A stretch of 64,000 nucleotides of DNA from Clostridiales bacterium. GTDB lineage: Bacteria; Bacillota; Clostridia; UBA1381. The position numbers and the translations under genes were made by a program. Numbering within the stretch: position 1 is the stretch's first letter; every line of letters begins with the position of its first letter. Shown piece by piece: positions 51,292-60,782 of this stretch. The stretch covers positions 1 to 64,000 of the forward strand of contig JAQXZB010000037.1 of the NCBI GenBank assembly GCA_029226975.1, read 5' to 3'. The notes beneath the pieces were generated by a model. It saw nothing but the letters and a program-made list of their open reading frames with translations. It did no database searches and was not told the DNA's origin.

Positions 51292-53586
51292 TCAGTCAAT
51301 CTTTAAAATCATTTCAAGAATACGCTTTGCGCACTGTGCGGTCTGCTCTCTTGTGATTTCGCCGTTTTCCAGTCTTTCCAAAACTGCTTTCTCGTCCGAT
51401 ACGGGCATTCTTACATCGTTTCCGGCGGCTATTTCCTTTACATGGTCGGCATGGTTCCACCAGTCTGTGGTTACCATTCCCTTATAGCCCCATTCACCTC
51501 TTAAAATGCCTGTTAAAAGCTCCGCATTCTCCGAGGAACGAACTCCGTTTACAATGTTATAGGAGGTCATTATCATGCCCGGATTCGACTCCTTAACGCA
51601 TATCTCAAAGCCCTTTATGTATATTTCTCTTAATGCTCTTTCCGATACAACCGAGTCCGAATCGGTACGGTTTGTTTCTTTATTGTTGCAGGCAAAATGC
51701 TTCGGGCAGGCACAGATATTTTCCGACTGAATACCTCTTACCTTTGCCGCCGCCATCTTTCCGGCAATTAACGGGTCCTCCGAGAAATACTCGAAGTTTC
51801 TGCCGCACAGGGGACTTCTGTGGATATTTAAAGCCGGTGTGAGCCATACGGCAAGGTTGTTTTCCTTTACCTCCAATGCTCCCGCTTTTCCGACCTCCTC
51901 CACAAGGGCTTCATTCCATGTGCAGGCAAGCATTGACGCTACCGGGAACGCCGTTGTGCTTGTCCCGCATTTCCTTTCAAGTCTTAATCCGGCAGGTCCG
52001 TCGGCGGTCATTACTCTGGGTATGCCGAACTCCTCAACATCGCCCATGCCCATGGTGTTTGCCACACCCAAATTGGGCTGTCCGCTTACTATGTGAACAA
52101 GCTGTTCGTTGCTTAGCTGTGCGATAAATTCGTCAAGGGTGATTTTGCCGCACTCAACGTCCTCAAGCATATACTTTTCCTCGGGCTTGTCCGCCATGGT
52201 GTATGTGCACTCAAAGCTTAACGGCTCACGCTCCGAGTTCTTTGCCGGGATATAGCTTCCGTCCGAGAGCATTCTCTTTTCAAGAGTTTTGGGCGGGCAG
52301 TATTCGCTAAGCTGCTTTGTGATTACATTATCGTCAAGAGTAAGCTTAAATTCCGCTTCCGCCACGTCCCTTACGGACTTACCCACATAGAATTTATATT
52401 CGCCCTTTTCCATTACATATGCGGATTTTTGTATCTGACCCAAATCGTCATAGGACGCCATAGCCTCTATTTCAAAGGACGCAGTTACTCTGCACTCCTC
52501 GCCCGGTGCAAGCATGGGAGTTTTTGCGAATGCGCAAAGCTGTCTTTTCGGCTTTGAAATAACCCCTGCGGGTGCTTCAAAATAAACCTCCACAATTTCC
52601 TTGCCCTTATATGCGCCGGTGTTTTTAACCGCTGCGGTTACGAAAACAACCTTTCCGTTTGAGCAAAGGCTGATATTTGAAATATCAAAGCTTGTGTAGG
52701 ACAGTCCGTAACCGAAAGGATAAACAACCTTTTTGTCCGCGCCGGGAACGGTTTGGAAATATCTGTAGCCTACAAACACATCATCGCTGTATTTAACATA
52801 ATCCTCCGACTCCGCAAAGCCCTCCGATGAGGGATAATCGTCAAAGCTTGCCGCACAGGTGTCAACCAGTTTTCCCGAGGGAACAGCGTCGCCCACCAAA
52901 ATATCAGCCGCCGCAAGACCGCCCAATGAACCGCCCTGCCAGATTAAAAGCGCCGCTTCGATTTTATCGTTATCGGCAAACCATGAAGCGTCAATCATTG
53001 CGCCGGTGTTGAGCATAACAATTACATGCTTAAAGTTCGCCAAAACGGTATCAACCATTGCCTTTTCGGTTTTGCTAAGATAAAAATAATCATCGTCCTC
53101 GCTGTTTTTTCTGTCCCAGCCCTCGCCGGAATAACGGTTTATTGTAATTATTGCCGTATCGGTAAACTCTGCCGCCGCTTTTACAAGCTTTTCGTCAAGC
53201 TCCGGCTCGGCAAACATTCCCGGCCACACGTCCTCGCCTTTTTTTAATTCGTTCTTTACATACGCATCGTAAAATGCCGAAAGCTCTTCAAAAACATCTA
53301 CGCCGCTCTTTGTCTTAAGACCCTCGTAAATGTTCGTTACATGAGATGTGAAAACATCTCCCGACCCGCCGCCGCCTTTTACATAGTCAAACTGCGCTTT
53401 GCCAAATACCGCCAGCTTTGTTCCCTTTTTTAGGGGAAGCAGGGAGGAATTGTTCTTTAAAAGCACCGTTCCTTCCCAAGCCGCGCGCCTTGACAGCTCC
53501 AGGTGTGCATCACATTCGGTGATGCGGGTTTTGTTCTGCCCCAAGGGCAGACAGGGCTGATATTTTGCTCTTGCCCATCTTTCCAT
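51292..53586 (-). CDS. GH3 beta-glycosidase with circularly permuted domain order
   Basis: The ATG at 53586 follows GGAAAGGATGATAAAATC; 764 residues with no signal peptide, so cytosolic. The order is reversed: the GH3 C-terminal domain first (about 25-250, WEGTVLLKNNSSLLPL, IWQGGSLGGLAAADILVGD, PSGKLVDT), a fibronectin-like domain (about 300-430), then the N-terminal TIM barrel (about 480-764) with TADGPAGLR, KHFACNN and the nucleophile Asp708 in VTTDWWNHAD. Some rumen and gut Firmicutes beta-glucosidases have this order. It probably hydrolyses imported beta-linked oligosaccharides. The AraC gene is divergent. Confidence 0.92.
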   Translation of the reverse strand: MERWARAKYQPCLPLGQNKTRITECDAHLELSRRAAWEGTVLLKNNSSLLPLKKGTKLAVFGKAQFDYVKGGGGSGDVFTSHVTNIYEGLKTKSGVDVFEELSAFYDAYVKNELKKGEDVWPGMFAEPELDEKLVKAAAEFTDTAIITINRYSGEGWDRKNSEDDDYFYLSKTEKAMVDTVLANFKHVIVMLNTGAMIDASWFADNDKIEAALLIWQGGSLGGLAAADILVGDAVPSGKLVDTCAASFDDYPSSEGFAESEDYVKYSDDVFVGYRYFQTVPGADKKVVYPFGYGLSYTSFDISNISLCSNGKVVFVTAAVKNTGAYKGKEIVEVYFEAPAGVISKPKRQLCAFAKTPMLAPGEECRVTASFEIEAMASYDDLGQIQKSAYVMEKGEYKFYVGKSVRDVAEAEFKLTLDDNVITKQLSEYCPPKTLEKRMLSDGSYIPAKNSEREPLSFECTYTMADKPEEKYMLEDVECGKITLDEFIAQLSNEQLVHIVSGQPNLGVANTMGMGDVEEFGIPRVMTADGPAGLRLERKCGTSTTAFPVASMLACTWNEALVEEVGKAGALEVKENNLAVWLTPALNIHRSPLCGRNFEYFSEDPLIAGKMAAAKVRGIQSENICACPKHFACNNKETNRTDSDSVVSERALREIYIKGFEICVKESNPGMIMTSYNIVNGVRSSENAELLTGILRGEWGYKGMVTTDWWNHADHVKEIAAGNDVRMPVSDEKAVLERLENGEITREQTAQCAKRILEMILKID

Positions 53587-53738
53587 GATTTTATCATCCT
53601 TTCCTTTTTTGCACCGGAAAAAATTTTCCCAAATGCTTATTTTATGCTTGAATTGTAGCATGGAATATGTTATAATTCAAGTCATAAGGATAATAAAAAC
53701 AAGACAAAAATCGCTGTCACAAAAAAAGGGGGAATAAT

Positions 53739-54530
53739 ATGCTTCCGTATTACGAATTACCCACGCGCAGTATTTTTCTTTCCCATGGAAAATGCTCGCA
53801 GAATTACCCGGCGCATTTCCATAACAGCTTAGAGATAACCTATTGTTTTTACGGAATACAGCCCATAAGGATTTCGGACAAGGTGTATGAGCTTAAGGAG
53901 GGTGACGCGGCGGTGATTTTTCCCAATACGGTGCATGAGCATATCCGCTGCGAAAACCCGCCCAAGACAAAAAGCCTTTCGATAATCTGCCAAAGCCGAC
54001 TGATAAACAGGCTTGTGCCCTGCATAAATGACACCATTCCCCAAAACCCCTATATTACGGAGGTGCCGGAGGACACAAAGCGGGCGTTTTTTAGCATAAC
54101 GGATGTTTCGGACGAGCTTGCCATGGTGGGCTGGACCTGTATTATCATATCCGGCTTGTTTTCGCGCTTAGAGCTTGTAAGCACCGACTACGCCGGCGAA
54201 ACGGATATTATACAGCGGCTTACCTCCTACGTGGCGGCAAATTTCACAAAGCCATTGACGCTTGAATACATAGCCCGCCAATTCGGAATGAACAAGTCCT
54301 ATTTATCCCATGTTTTTTCCGATAAGATAAAGATAAATTTCAGGGACTACATAAATACCATGCGTTCGGAACACGCGGCAATGCTTATCCGCTCCACCTC
54401 AAACGATCTTACGACCGTTGCCTACGATTCGGGGTTCGGCTCTCAAAGAAGCTTTAACCGGGCGTTTATGTCGGCGTTTCACATGACGCCGTCACAGTAC
54501 AGAAAAAGCGTATCGGGGTTAAGACCGTAA
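53739..54530 (+). CDS. AraC-family transcriptional regulator
   Basis: A 263-residue regulator. Residues 1-130 form a cupin-type effector domain (HFHNSLEITYCFYGIQPIRISDKVYELKEGDAAVIFPNTVHEH) and residues 160-260 two helix-turn-helix motifs: TLEYIARQFGMNKSYLSHVFSD and DLTTVAYDSGFGSQRSFNRAF followed by MTPSQYRKS. AAAAAGGGGGAATAAT precedes the ATG. It is divergent from the GH3 gene and upstream of the aldo/keto reductase, so a sugar-responsive activator of one or both is the simplest reading. Confidence 0.92.
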   Translation: MLPYYELPTRSIFLSHGKCSQNYPAHFHNSLEITYCFYGIQPIRISDKVYELKEGDAAVIFPNTVHEHIRCENPPKTKSLSIICQSRLINRLVPCINDTIPQNPYITEVPEDTKRAFFSITDVSDELAMVGWTCIIISGLFSRLELVSTDYAGETDIIQRLTSYVAANFTKPLTLEYIARQFGMNKSYLSHVFSDKIKINFRDYINTMRSEHAAMLIRSTSNDLTTVAYDSGFGSQRSFNRAFMSAFHMTPSQYRKSVSGLRP

Positions 54531-54558
54531 AAATGAACAATAAACGCGTTTTTATTGA

Positions 54559-54587
54559 GTGACAACGGCGCACTTATATGATATAAT
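54559..54587 (+). promoter_or_regulatory. promoter of the aldo/keto reductase gene
   Basis: GTGACA, 17 bases, TATAAT, about 25 bases before the ATG at 54613. Confidence 0.6.
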
Positions 54588-54612
54588 TGAAAAAAAGAAA
54601 GGAATGATTACA

Positions 54613-55602
54613 ATGTATATTGCAGACGAAAAAAGATATGACAAAATGAAATATAACCGCTGCGGAAAAAGCGGATTAAAGCTTCCGGCGCTTTCACTGG
54701 GACTGTGGCATAATTTCGGAAGCTGTGACAGCTATGACAACATGGTAAATATGCTCACAACCGCCTTTGATTTGGGAATAACCCATTTTGACGCAGCCAA
54801 CAACTACGGCCCATATCCCGGAAGTGCCGAGGAAAACTTGGGAAAAATCCTAAAAAACCAGCTTGCCCCCTACCGCGACGAGCTTATTATTTCCACAAAG
54901 GCGGGATACACCATGTGGCCGGGTCCCTACGGCGACCATGGATCGAGAAAATACCTTATTGCAAGCCTTGACCAAAGCTTAAAGCGTCTGGGGCTTGATT
55001 ATGTGGATATATTCTATCACCACCGCCCGGATCCTGACACACCCATGGAGGAAACCGCCGCCGCCCTTGACCAAATCGTAAGGTCGGGAAAGGCTTTATA
55101 TGTGGGCGTGTCAAACTACAGCCCGGAGCAGACCCGAAAGATGGCGGATATTATGAAGGGACTGGGAACTCCCCTCATTATTCATCAGCCCAAATACAAT
55201 ATGTTCGACAGACAGCCGGAGGAGGCACTCTTTGACGTACTGGAATACGAGGGCATGGGCTCAATATCCTTTTGTCCCCTTGCTCAGGGAATGCTGACGG
55301 ACAGGTACCTAAAGGGCATACCCGCCGATTCAAGAGCGGCAAAAAGCTCGCCGTTTTTAACCCGCGAGGGAATTACGGAGGAGAAGCTTTCAAAGATAAA
55401 GGCTTTAAACGAGATAGCAACAGGCAGAGGTCAGTCCCTGGCACAGATGGCGTGTGCATGGAATTTAAGGGGCGGCAGACTTACAAGCGTGCTTTTGGGC
55501 GCGTCAAGACCGGAGCAGATAATTGACAGCGCAAAATCCCTCACAAAGCTTGACTTTACCGAGGACGAGCTTGCGGAAATTGACAGAATAGTCAAGGATT
55601 AG
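54613..55602 (+). CDS. aldo/keto reductase (YghZ-like)
   Basis: The start at 54613 has AAAGGA about ten bases upstream; 329 residues. The TIM-barrel tetrad is visible: Asp and Tyr in HFDAANNYGPYPGSAEE, Lys in STKAGYTMWPGPYGDHGSRK and His in FYHHRPDPDTP. GVSNYSPEQ and LLGASRPEQI form the nucleotide-binding parts typical of the family. The extended loop YTMWPGPYGDHGS matches the L-glyceraldehyde 3-phosphate reductase branch. It reduces small aldehydes with NADPH; the natural substrate is unknown. It follows the AraC gene. Confidence 0.9.
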   Translation: MYIADEKRYDKMKYNRCGKSGLKLPALSLGLWHNFGSCDSYDNMVNMLTTAFDLGITHFDAANNYGPYPGSAEENLGKILKNQLAPYRDELIISTKAGYTMWPGPYGDHGSRKYLIASLDQSLKRLGLDYVDIFYHHRPDPDTPMEETAAALDQIVRSGKALYVGVSNYSPEQTRKMADIMKGLGTPLIIHQPKYNMFDRQPEEALFDVLEYEGMGSISFCPLAQGMLTDRYLKGIPADSRAAKSSPFLTREGITEEKLSKIKALNEIATGRGQSLAQMACAWNLRGGRLTSVLLGASRPEQIIDSAKSLTKLDFTEDELAEIDRIVKD

Positions 55603-55658
55603 TGTATATTTTCAACAAAAACCGCATGGAAATTTCGGCACTCAATGTTAATAAATAC

Positions 55659-55687
55659 TTGATTTTTTGGTAAAAAAGTGGTATACT
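55659..55687 (+). promoter_or_regulatory. promoter of the surface-glycan cluster
   Basis: TTGATT, 17 bases, TATACT, about 45 bases before the ATG at 55733. Confidence 0.6.
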
Positions 55688-55732
55688 GTTAGCGGGGTAT
55701 GCGGGGAAATATTTGTGAAGCGGGGGCTTTAG

Positions 55733-56374
55733 ATGTACAGAAATTATATCAAAAGGATAACAGATGCCATAATGTCGGCAGTGGGACTGGTTGTTATTTC
55801 ACCGGTGCTGCTTGTTATTGCTGTTTTGATAAAGCTTGACTCGCCCGGACCGGTGCTCTTTAAGCAAAAAAGAGTCGGCATGGGCAAGGGGTATTTTAAT
55901 ATTTTAAAATTCAGAACAATGAGGTCCGACACACCGAAGAATGTTCCCACGCATATGCTTAAGGAGCCGGACCGGTACATAACGAAAATGGGCGCGTTTT
56001 TGAGGAAGTATTCCCTTGACGAGCTTATGCAGATAGTGAACATATTAAAAGGGGATATGTCCTTTATAGGTCCGCGTCCCGCGCTGTGGAATCAGTATGA
56101 TTTGATTGAGGAGCGCGACAAATACGGCGCAAACGACATAAGACCGGGACTTACCGGATGGGCGCAGATTAACGGCAGAGACGAGCTTGAAATTGATGTA
56201 AAAGCAAGGCTTGACGGTGATTATGCCGCTGTCCTAAGTTCAGGGCATTTTAAAGGCTTTTTGATGGACTGCCGTTGTTTTTTGGGCACGATAGGATGCG
56301 TTGTTAAAAGTGACGGAGTTGTTGAGGGCGGTACCGGTGAAATGAAAAAAAACGAGGAGCCGGTAAACAAGTGA
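55733..56374 (+). CDS. membrane sugar-1-phosphate transferase (PglC/WcaJ-type monotopic PGT)
   Basis: It starts glycan synthesis by moving a sugar phosphate from a UDP-sugar to undecaprenyl phosphate. The 213-residue product is the short monotopic form: a reentrant helix (YIKRITDAIMSAVGLVVISPVLLVIAVLIKL), then the family motif DSPGPVLFKQKRVG, FNILKFRTMR, LDELMQIVNILKGDMSFIGPRP and PGLTGWAQINGRDEL. It heads a five-gene run with overlapping or closely spaced starts and its own promoter. Confidence 0.92.
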   Translation: MYRNYIKRITDAIMSAVGLVVISPVLLVIAVLIKLDSPGPVLFKQKRVGMGKGYFNILKFRTMRSDTPKNVPTHMLKEPDRYITKMGAFLRKYSLDELMQIVNILKGDMSFIGPRPALWNQYDLIEERDKYGANDIRPGLTGWAQINGRDELEIDVKARLDGDYAAVLSSGHFKGFLMDCRCFLGTIGCVVKSDGVVEGGTGEMKKNEEPVNK

Positions 56375-56408
56375 AATCATTTAATTTTTGGGGAAAGGCG
56401 GAGATACC

Positions 56409-57260
56409 ATGGCACTGGGCTTGATGTATATAACGAATAACCCGCAGGTTGCCGCAATTGCACAGACTGCCGGTGTTGATCGTATTTTCGTTGATATGGA
56501 ATATATCGGAAAAGAAGAACGTCAGGCGGGAATGAATACCGTTAAATCTCACCACACCTACCAAGATATTAAAAACATATCGGCGGTGACCCGAAACGGT
56601 AATTCCCGGCTGCTTGTCAGGGTAAATCCCATGCATGAGGCAGCAAAGGATTATTGTTCTTCAAAAGAAGAAATCGAAACCGCCGTTTCCTGCGGAGCTG
56701 ATATTATTATGCTCCCGATGTTTAAAACCTGTAAAGAGGTGGAGAGCTTTTTAAATATTGCATACGGAAAAGCAAAAACCATGCTGCTGCTCGAAACAAA
56801 GGAAGCCGCCCAAAAAATTGATGAAATAATAGCTGTCGGCGGCTTTGATGAGATACATATAGGATTAAATGACCTGCATCTTGCCTATGGAAAAAAATTC
56901 ATGTTTGAGCTGCTTTCGGACGGGACGGTTGATCGGCTGGCATATAAGCTAAACAGCAATGCAATTCGGTTTGGTTTTGGCGGTATAGCCCGTATCGGCT
57001 ACGGTACACTTCCTGCGGAATACATTATTGCGGAGCATTATCGGTTAAACTCGCAATCGGCTATATTATCAAGAAGCTTCTGCAATGCCAACACAATTGA
57101 CGATACCCAAACTATTCGCCGGTTATTTAACGAGGGAATAAAAAACATTCGTGATTTTGAAAAGAAAGCATCGGCTTATACAAGTGATGAGTATTTTAAC
57201 AACCATAAAACGGTAGTTTCGCTTGTGGAGAAGATTGTTGAGGGATTTAATGGAAAATAA
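56409..57260 (+). CDS. HpcH/HpaI-type aldolase family protein
   Basis: The start at 56409 is preferred for its AAAGGCGGAG site; 283 residues. The TIM-barrel aldolase pattern is visible: GVDRIFVDMEY, RVNPMHEAA, GADIIMLPMF, LLLETKEAAQKI with the metal Glu and IHIGLNDLHLAYG with the metal Asp. The catalytic His after DxE of classical members (DTEHG) is Tyr here (DMEYI). Members cleave or form C-C bonds with pyruvate or acetyl units. Placed between glycan genes, it may make an unusual keto-acid sugar or substituent. The GT4 gene starts before its stop. Confidence 0.75.
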   Translation: MALGLMYITNNPQVAAIAQTAGVDRIFVDMEYIGKEERQAGMNTVKSHHTYQDIKNISAVTRNGNSRLLVRVNPMHEAAKDYCSSKEEIETAVSCGADIIMLPMFKTCKEVESFLNIAYGKAKTMLLLETKEAAQKIDEIIAVGGFDEIHIGLNDLHLAYGKKFMFELLSDGTVDRLAYKLNSNAIRFGFGGIARIGYGTLPAEYIIAEHYRLNSQSAILSRSFCNANTIDDTQTIRRLFNEGIKNIRDFEKKASAYTSDEYFNNHKTVVSLVEKIVEGFNGK

Positions 57261-58428
57261 AAGCATTAAAATATGTGCGTTGACAACAATATCAAAAACA
57301 ATGGATTGGTTTATTGTTGACTCTATGAGAAATTTAGCCAAAAACGGCTATGAGGTTACGCTTATCTGTGATATGGAGGACGGATTTGCACAAAGAAACA
57401 GCGATTATGCAGCCTGTATCAATCTGCCCATGAGCCGGGGAGCAAGCCTTAAGGATTTGCTTACTGTACCCTTTAAGCTTAGAAAGATATTTAGAAAAAA
57501 CAAGTTTGATTTAATATACTACACCTCTCCCAATGTATCGCTCTATGCTTCCATAGCGGGCTTTTTGGCGGGGATAAACACGCGCATTTACAGCCAGTGC
57601 GGACTGCGTTATGTATCCTTTACCGGGATTAAACGAAGGATTTTTCGGTTGGTTGAGCGCATTACCTGTAAATTCTCAACCCACATAAGGGCGCAGAGTC
57701 CCATGAATATGCAATTTGCCATTGATGAGAGGCTTTGTCCCGAAAGCAAGATTTCTGTTGTCGGCATAGGCGGAACGACAGGCGTGGATTTAAAGCAATG
57801 CGGCTCATTTGACCATAATAGGGCAAGGTCGGAATTAAGAAATAAATATAACATTCCAAAAGACGGGTTTGTCTTTGGTTATGTGGGAAGAATAAACAGG
57901 GATAAGGGCATCAATGAGCTTATAGAAGCCTTTTGCTCTCTTCGGGAGAAGTACGAAAATATATATCTTTTGTTGGTGGGCATGATTGATGACACAAATC
58001 CCATAAGCGAGAACAGCATGCAAACAGCCAAAAGCAATCCGCATATTATTTTAACAGGCAATGTTCCCTCCGACCGGGTTTATTGTTATATGTCTATGTT
58101 TGATGTTTTAGTGCACCCTACATACAGAGAAGGCTTCGGCAAGGTTTTGCAGGAGGCTATGGGTATGAGCTTAGGAATTATTACAACCGATGTACCCGGT
58201 CCTTCGGAAGTGGTTGAGAACGGTGTGTCAGGCATACTGGCCAAAGTGAAAAATCCCGGTGATTTGGCAAAAAAAATGGAGTTTATGTACAACAACCCCG
58301 AACAAAGAGAAAAACTTGCATACGAGGGCAGAAAAAGAGCCGAAAAGTATTTCGACCGCCCGATTATGCTTAACAATATCCTGACAGATTTAAACAATAT
58401 CATGTCAAAAGCAAGAGGAAACAAATGA
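57250..58428 (+). CDS. GT4-family glycosyltransferase
   Basis: The start at 57250 overlaps the aldolase gene and has GAGGGA upstream; 392 residues. GT-B fold: N-terminal part with LTTISKTMDWFIVDSM and FDLIYYTSPNVSLYASIAGFLAG, C-terminal part with FGYVGRINRDKGINELIEAF, LLVGMIDD and the retaining-enzyme signature HPTYREGFGKVLQEAMG (E-x7-E, residue about 300). It transfers a sugar from a nucleotide donor to the growing lipid-linked glycan. Donor and acceptor are unknown. Confidence 0.9.
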   Translation: MENKSIKICALTTISKTMDWFIVDSMRNLAKNGYEVTLICDMEDGFAQRNSDYAACINLPMSRGASLKDLLTVPFKLRKIFRKNKFDLIYYTSPNVSLYASIAGFLAGINTRIYSQCGLRYVSFTGIKRRIFRLVERITCKFSTHIRAQSPMNMQFAIDERLCPESKISVVGIGGTTGVDLKQCGSFDHNRARSELRNKYNIPKDGFVFGYVGRINRDKGINELIEAFCSLREKYENIYLLLVGMIDDTNPISENSMQTAKSNPHIILTGNVPSDRVYCYMSMFDVLVHPTYREGFGKVLQEAMGMSLGIITTDVPGPSEVVENGVSGILAKVKNPGDLAKKMEFMYNNPEQREKLAYEGRKRAEKYFDRPIMLNNILTDLNNIMSKARGNK

Positions 58429-59402
58429 CAGGATTTAATTTTGAAGAAGAAAAAAACAAGGTTATTGAGGCCCTAACCCAAAACGGTCTTGATAACAAGC
58501 AGGCTCAGATTGCCGCGGATTGTTTTGCAACCGCCGATTTATACGGTGTGACAAGCCACGGCTGTGCTGTTTTGCCCGCACATATTCAAAGGCTCAAAAG
58601 AGGCGGATATAACCTTAACCCGTCTTTTAAAACAATTCGTGAAACGCCGTCCTTTGCAGTGATTGACGGTGATAATGCAATGGGTCCCGTTTCGGCGGCT
58701 TACTGTATGAATTATGCGACAGACCGCGCAAAGACAAACGGTGTTTTTTCTGTGTTTAGCCCAAATAATAACACCTTCGGTCCCGCCTTTTACTATTCGC
58801 TTAAAGCGGCAGAGAAAGGATGCATAGCTTTTATCTGTTCAAACAGTCCCGCACAGATGGCACCTGTGGGAGGAAAGGAAAAAATGCTCGGAACCAATCC
58901 GTTTTCTATGGTAATTCCCGTACCCGGCGATGACCCGATTATGGTTGATATGGCGACAAGCGTTGCCGCAAAGTCAAAATTTAAGGAATATAAGGCTAAA
59001 AATCAACCGCTCCCTGACGGTTGGGCGCTTGATGAGAACGGAAATCCCACCAATGACCCTGATAAGGGAATACAGGGCTTGGTTCAGCCTATGGCAGGCT
59101 TTAAGGGATATTCGATATCGATGCTTATAGATATTATGTCGGGTGTTTTATCGGGAGCTGCTTATTTAAACCGGGTCGGACGCTTTTACAGCGAGGACAA
59201 CATGAATGTGGGATTTTACATAAGTGCGTTTTCACCCGAAATCATTTTGGGAGAAGAGTACAAAGAACGCATAAAGGATTTTGCGGCCTTACTTAGAAAT
59301 TGTGAACCTGCAAACAGGCAGTCGGTTTGTCTGCCGGGTGATGACAGGATTATTGCGAGGGCAGAAAAATTGAATAATTCCGATAAAAGGAGAACGCCAT
59401 GA
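58425..59402 (+). CDS. Ldh_2-family malate/lactate/ureidoglycolate-type dehydrogenase
   Basis: The 325-residue product has the NAD(P)H-dependent Ldh_2 fold: DLYGVTSHGCAVLPAHIQRL with the catalytic His near residue 45, NAMGPVSAAYCMNYA, GCIAFICSNSPAQMAPVGGKEKMLGTNPFSM and GFKGYSISMLIDIMSGVLSGAA. Members reduce 2-keto acids to 2-hydroxy acids (malate, sulfolactate, diketogulonate and others). It overlaps both neighbours by four bases and sits between two glycosyltransferases, so it may reduce a product of the aldolase during glycan precursor synthesis. Confidence 0.88.
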   Translation: MTGFNFEEEKNKVIEALTQNGLDNKQAQIAADCFATADLYGVTSHGCAVLPAHIQRLKRGGYNLNPSFKTIRETPSFAVIDGDNAMGPVSAAYCMNYATDRAKTNGVFSVFSPNNNTFGPAFYYSLKAAEKGCIAFICSNSPAQMAPVGGKEKMLGTNPFSMVIPVPGDDPIMVDMATSVAAKSKFKEYKAKNQPLPDGWALDENGNPTNDPDKGIQGLVQPMAGFKGYSISMLIDIMSGVLSGAAYLNRVGRFYSEDNMNVGFYISAFSPEIILGEEYKERIKDFAALLRNCEPANRQSVCLPGDDRIIARAEKLNNSDKRRTP

Positions 59403-60691
59403 GAATACTTGTTTTTACTGTTTCGTCTTGGAACAGCAAAGTCGGTTCAAATACTTGGGCAGCCTTATTGAACGGATATGATCCGTCACAGGTTGCCAAC
59501 ATATGTATTCGGGACGAAATACCGGACAGCCCGGTATGCTCTCGGTATTTTGGCATATCGGAAAACAAGATAATAAAAAGCGTTTTTAACCGTAAAATAA
59601 AAACCGGACGTGAAACAAGCGCTCTTAGTTCTTCAGCCTCCGACAATACCGACCTTGAGGAGCATAATACACGCTATCAAAAAATGACGGTTAAAAGACG
59701 GTATTCAATGCTCATGGCCCGGGAGCTTGTTTGGAAGCTGGGACGCTGGAAAACAAAGGAGCTTAACGATTTTCTTGATGATTTTCACCCGGATATTATT
59801 TTACATTCCATGGAAGGATATATTCATTTAAACAGAATTATCGAGTATGCGATAAAGCGTACCGGGGCAAGGGCTGTCGGATACATTTGGGATGATAATT
59901 TCACATATAAGCAATATAAAAATCTCGGATACAAGGTATATCGTTATTTTCAGCGCCGGTCATTAAAACGCTTGGCGAGAAAAACCGATGAATTTTTTGC
60001 AATATCTCCGTTCACCAAATCAGAAGCGGACAAATTCTTCGGCATAAACTGCCATGTTCTGACAAAACCCTTATCCAAGATACCGACGGTTACGGAGTAT
60101 AACGGTGCTTTGCCTATTCGTATGGTTTATACGGGCAATCTGCTTATCGGCAGAGATAAGAGTTTAATTCGCTTGTGCAGGGCACTTAAAGAAGTAAACA
60201 GTGACCGGGAAATGATATGTTTGGACGTTTACACAAAGACTGTTTTACCCGAGAGTGTATCGGCCAAGCTGCAAAGCAGCTATTGTCATATACATAAACC
60301 CATTATGCAGTCGGAAGCATTGAAGAAACAAAATGAAGCCGATGTTTTGCTGTTTTTGGAAGATATTGACGGCAAGGACGCTAAAGCTGCCCGCCTTTCA
60401 TTTTCTACTAAAATCACAGATTATCTTTCGGCGGGAAAATGTATATTTGCCATCGGAAATTGTGACACGTCTCCTATGCAGTATTTTATTGAAAACAAGG
60501 CAGCGATTGTATGTGACAGCGATGAAAAAATACTGCGCGGATTAAATCAGCTTACAGAAAATACGAGCATATTAAATGAATATGCCAAAAATGCTTGTGA
60601 AGCGGGAAAGAAAAATCATGACCCTCAATCAATTCGGAAATTATTGTTTGGGGTGCTTGACTGTGTATACACAAAAAATAAGGGGAAATGA
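59399..60691 (+). CDS. GT-B-type glycosyltransferase (GT4-like)
   Basis: The 430-residue product has a start overlapping the dehydrogenase stop as ATGA. The N-terminal half contains DFHPDIILHSMEGYIHLNRIIEYA and GARAVGYIWDDNFTYKQYKNLG; a basic linker RRSLKRLARKTDEFFAISPFTKSEADKF follows; the C-terminal half has IRMVYTGNLLIGRDKSL, EADVLLFLEDID and STKITDYLSAGKCIFAIG, typical of the GT-B donor site. No E-x7-E motif is clear. It is the last gene of the cluster and is followed by a terminator. Confidence 0.8.
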   Translation: MRILVFTVSSWNSKVGSNTWAALLNGYDPSQVANICIRDEIPDSPVCSRYFGISENKIIKSVFNRKIKTGRETSALSSSASDNTDLEEHNTRYQKMTVKRRYSMLMARELVWKLGRWKTKELNDFLDDFHPDIILHSMEGYIHLNRIIEYAIKRTGARAVGYIWDDNFTYKQYKNLGYKVYRYFQRRSLKRLARKTDEFFAISPFTKSEADKFFGINCHVLTKPLSKIPTVTEYNGALPIRMVYTGNLLIGRDKSLIRLCRALKEVNSDREMICLDVYTKTVLPESVSAKLQSSYCHIHKPIMQSEALKKQNEADVLLFLEDIDGKDAKAARLSFSTKITDYLSAGKCIFAIGNCDTSPMQYFIENKAAIVCDSDEKILRGLNQLTENTSILNEYAKNACEAGKKNHDPQSIRKLLFGVLDCVYTKNKGK

Positions 60692-60703
60692 TTTTTTCGT
60701 AAA

Positions 60704-60739
60704 AAAATAACGCCGATCCGTTAAAGCCGGCGTTATTTT
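60704..60739 (+). terminator. Rho-independent terminator of the glycan cluster
   Basis: AAAATAACGCCG / CGGCGTTATTTT, 12-bp perfect stem with a 12-base loop; T runs on both strands. Confidence 0.9.
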
Positions 60740-60782
60740 AATAAAATAACTCACTTGTAATTAAAGGAGATGATGAAAATAA

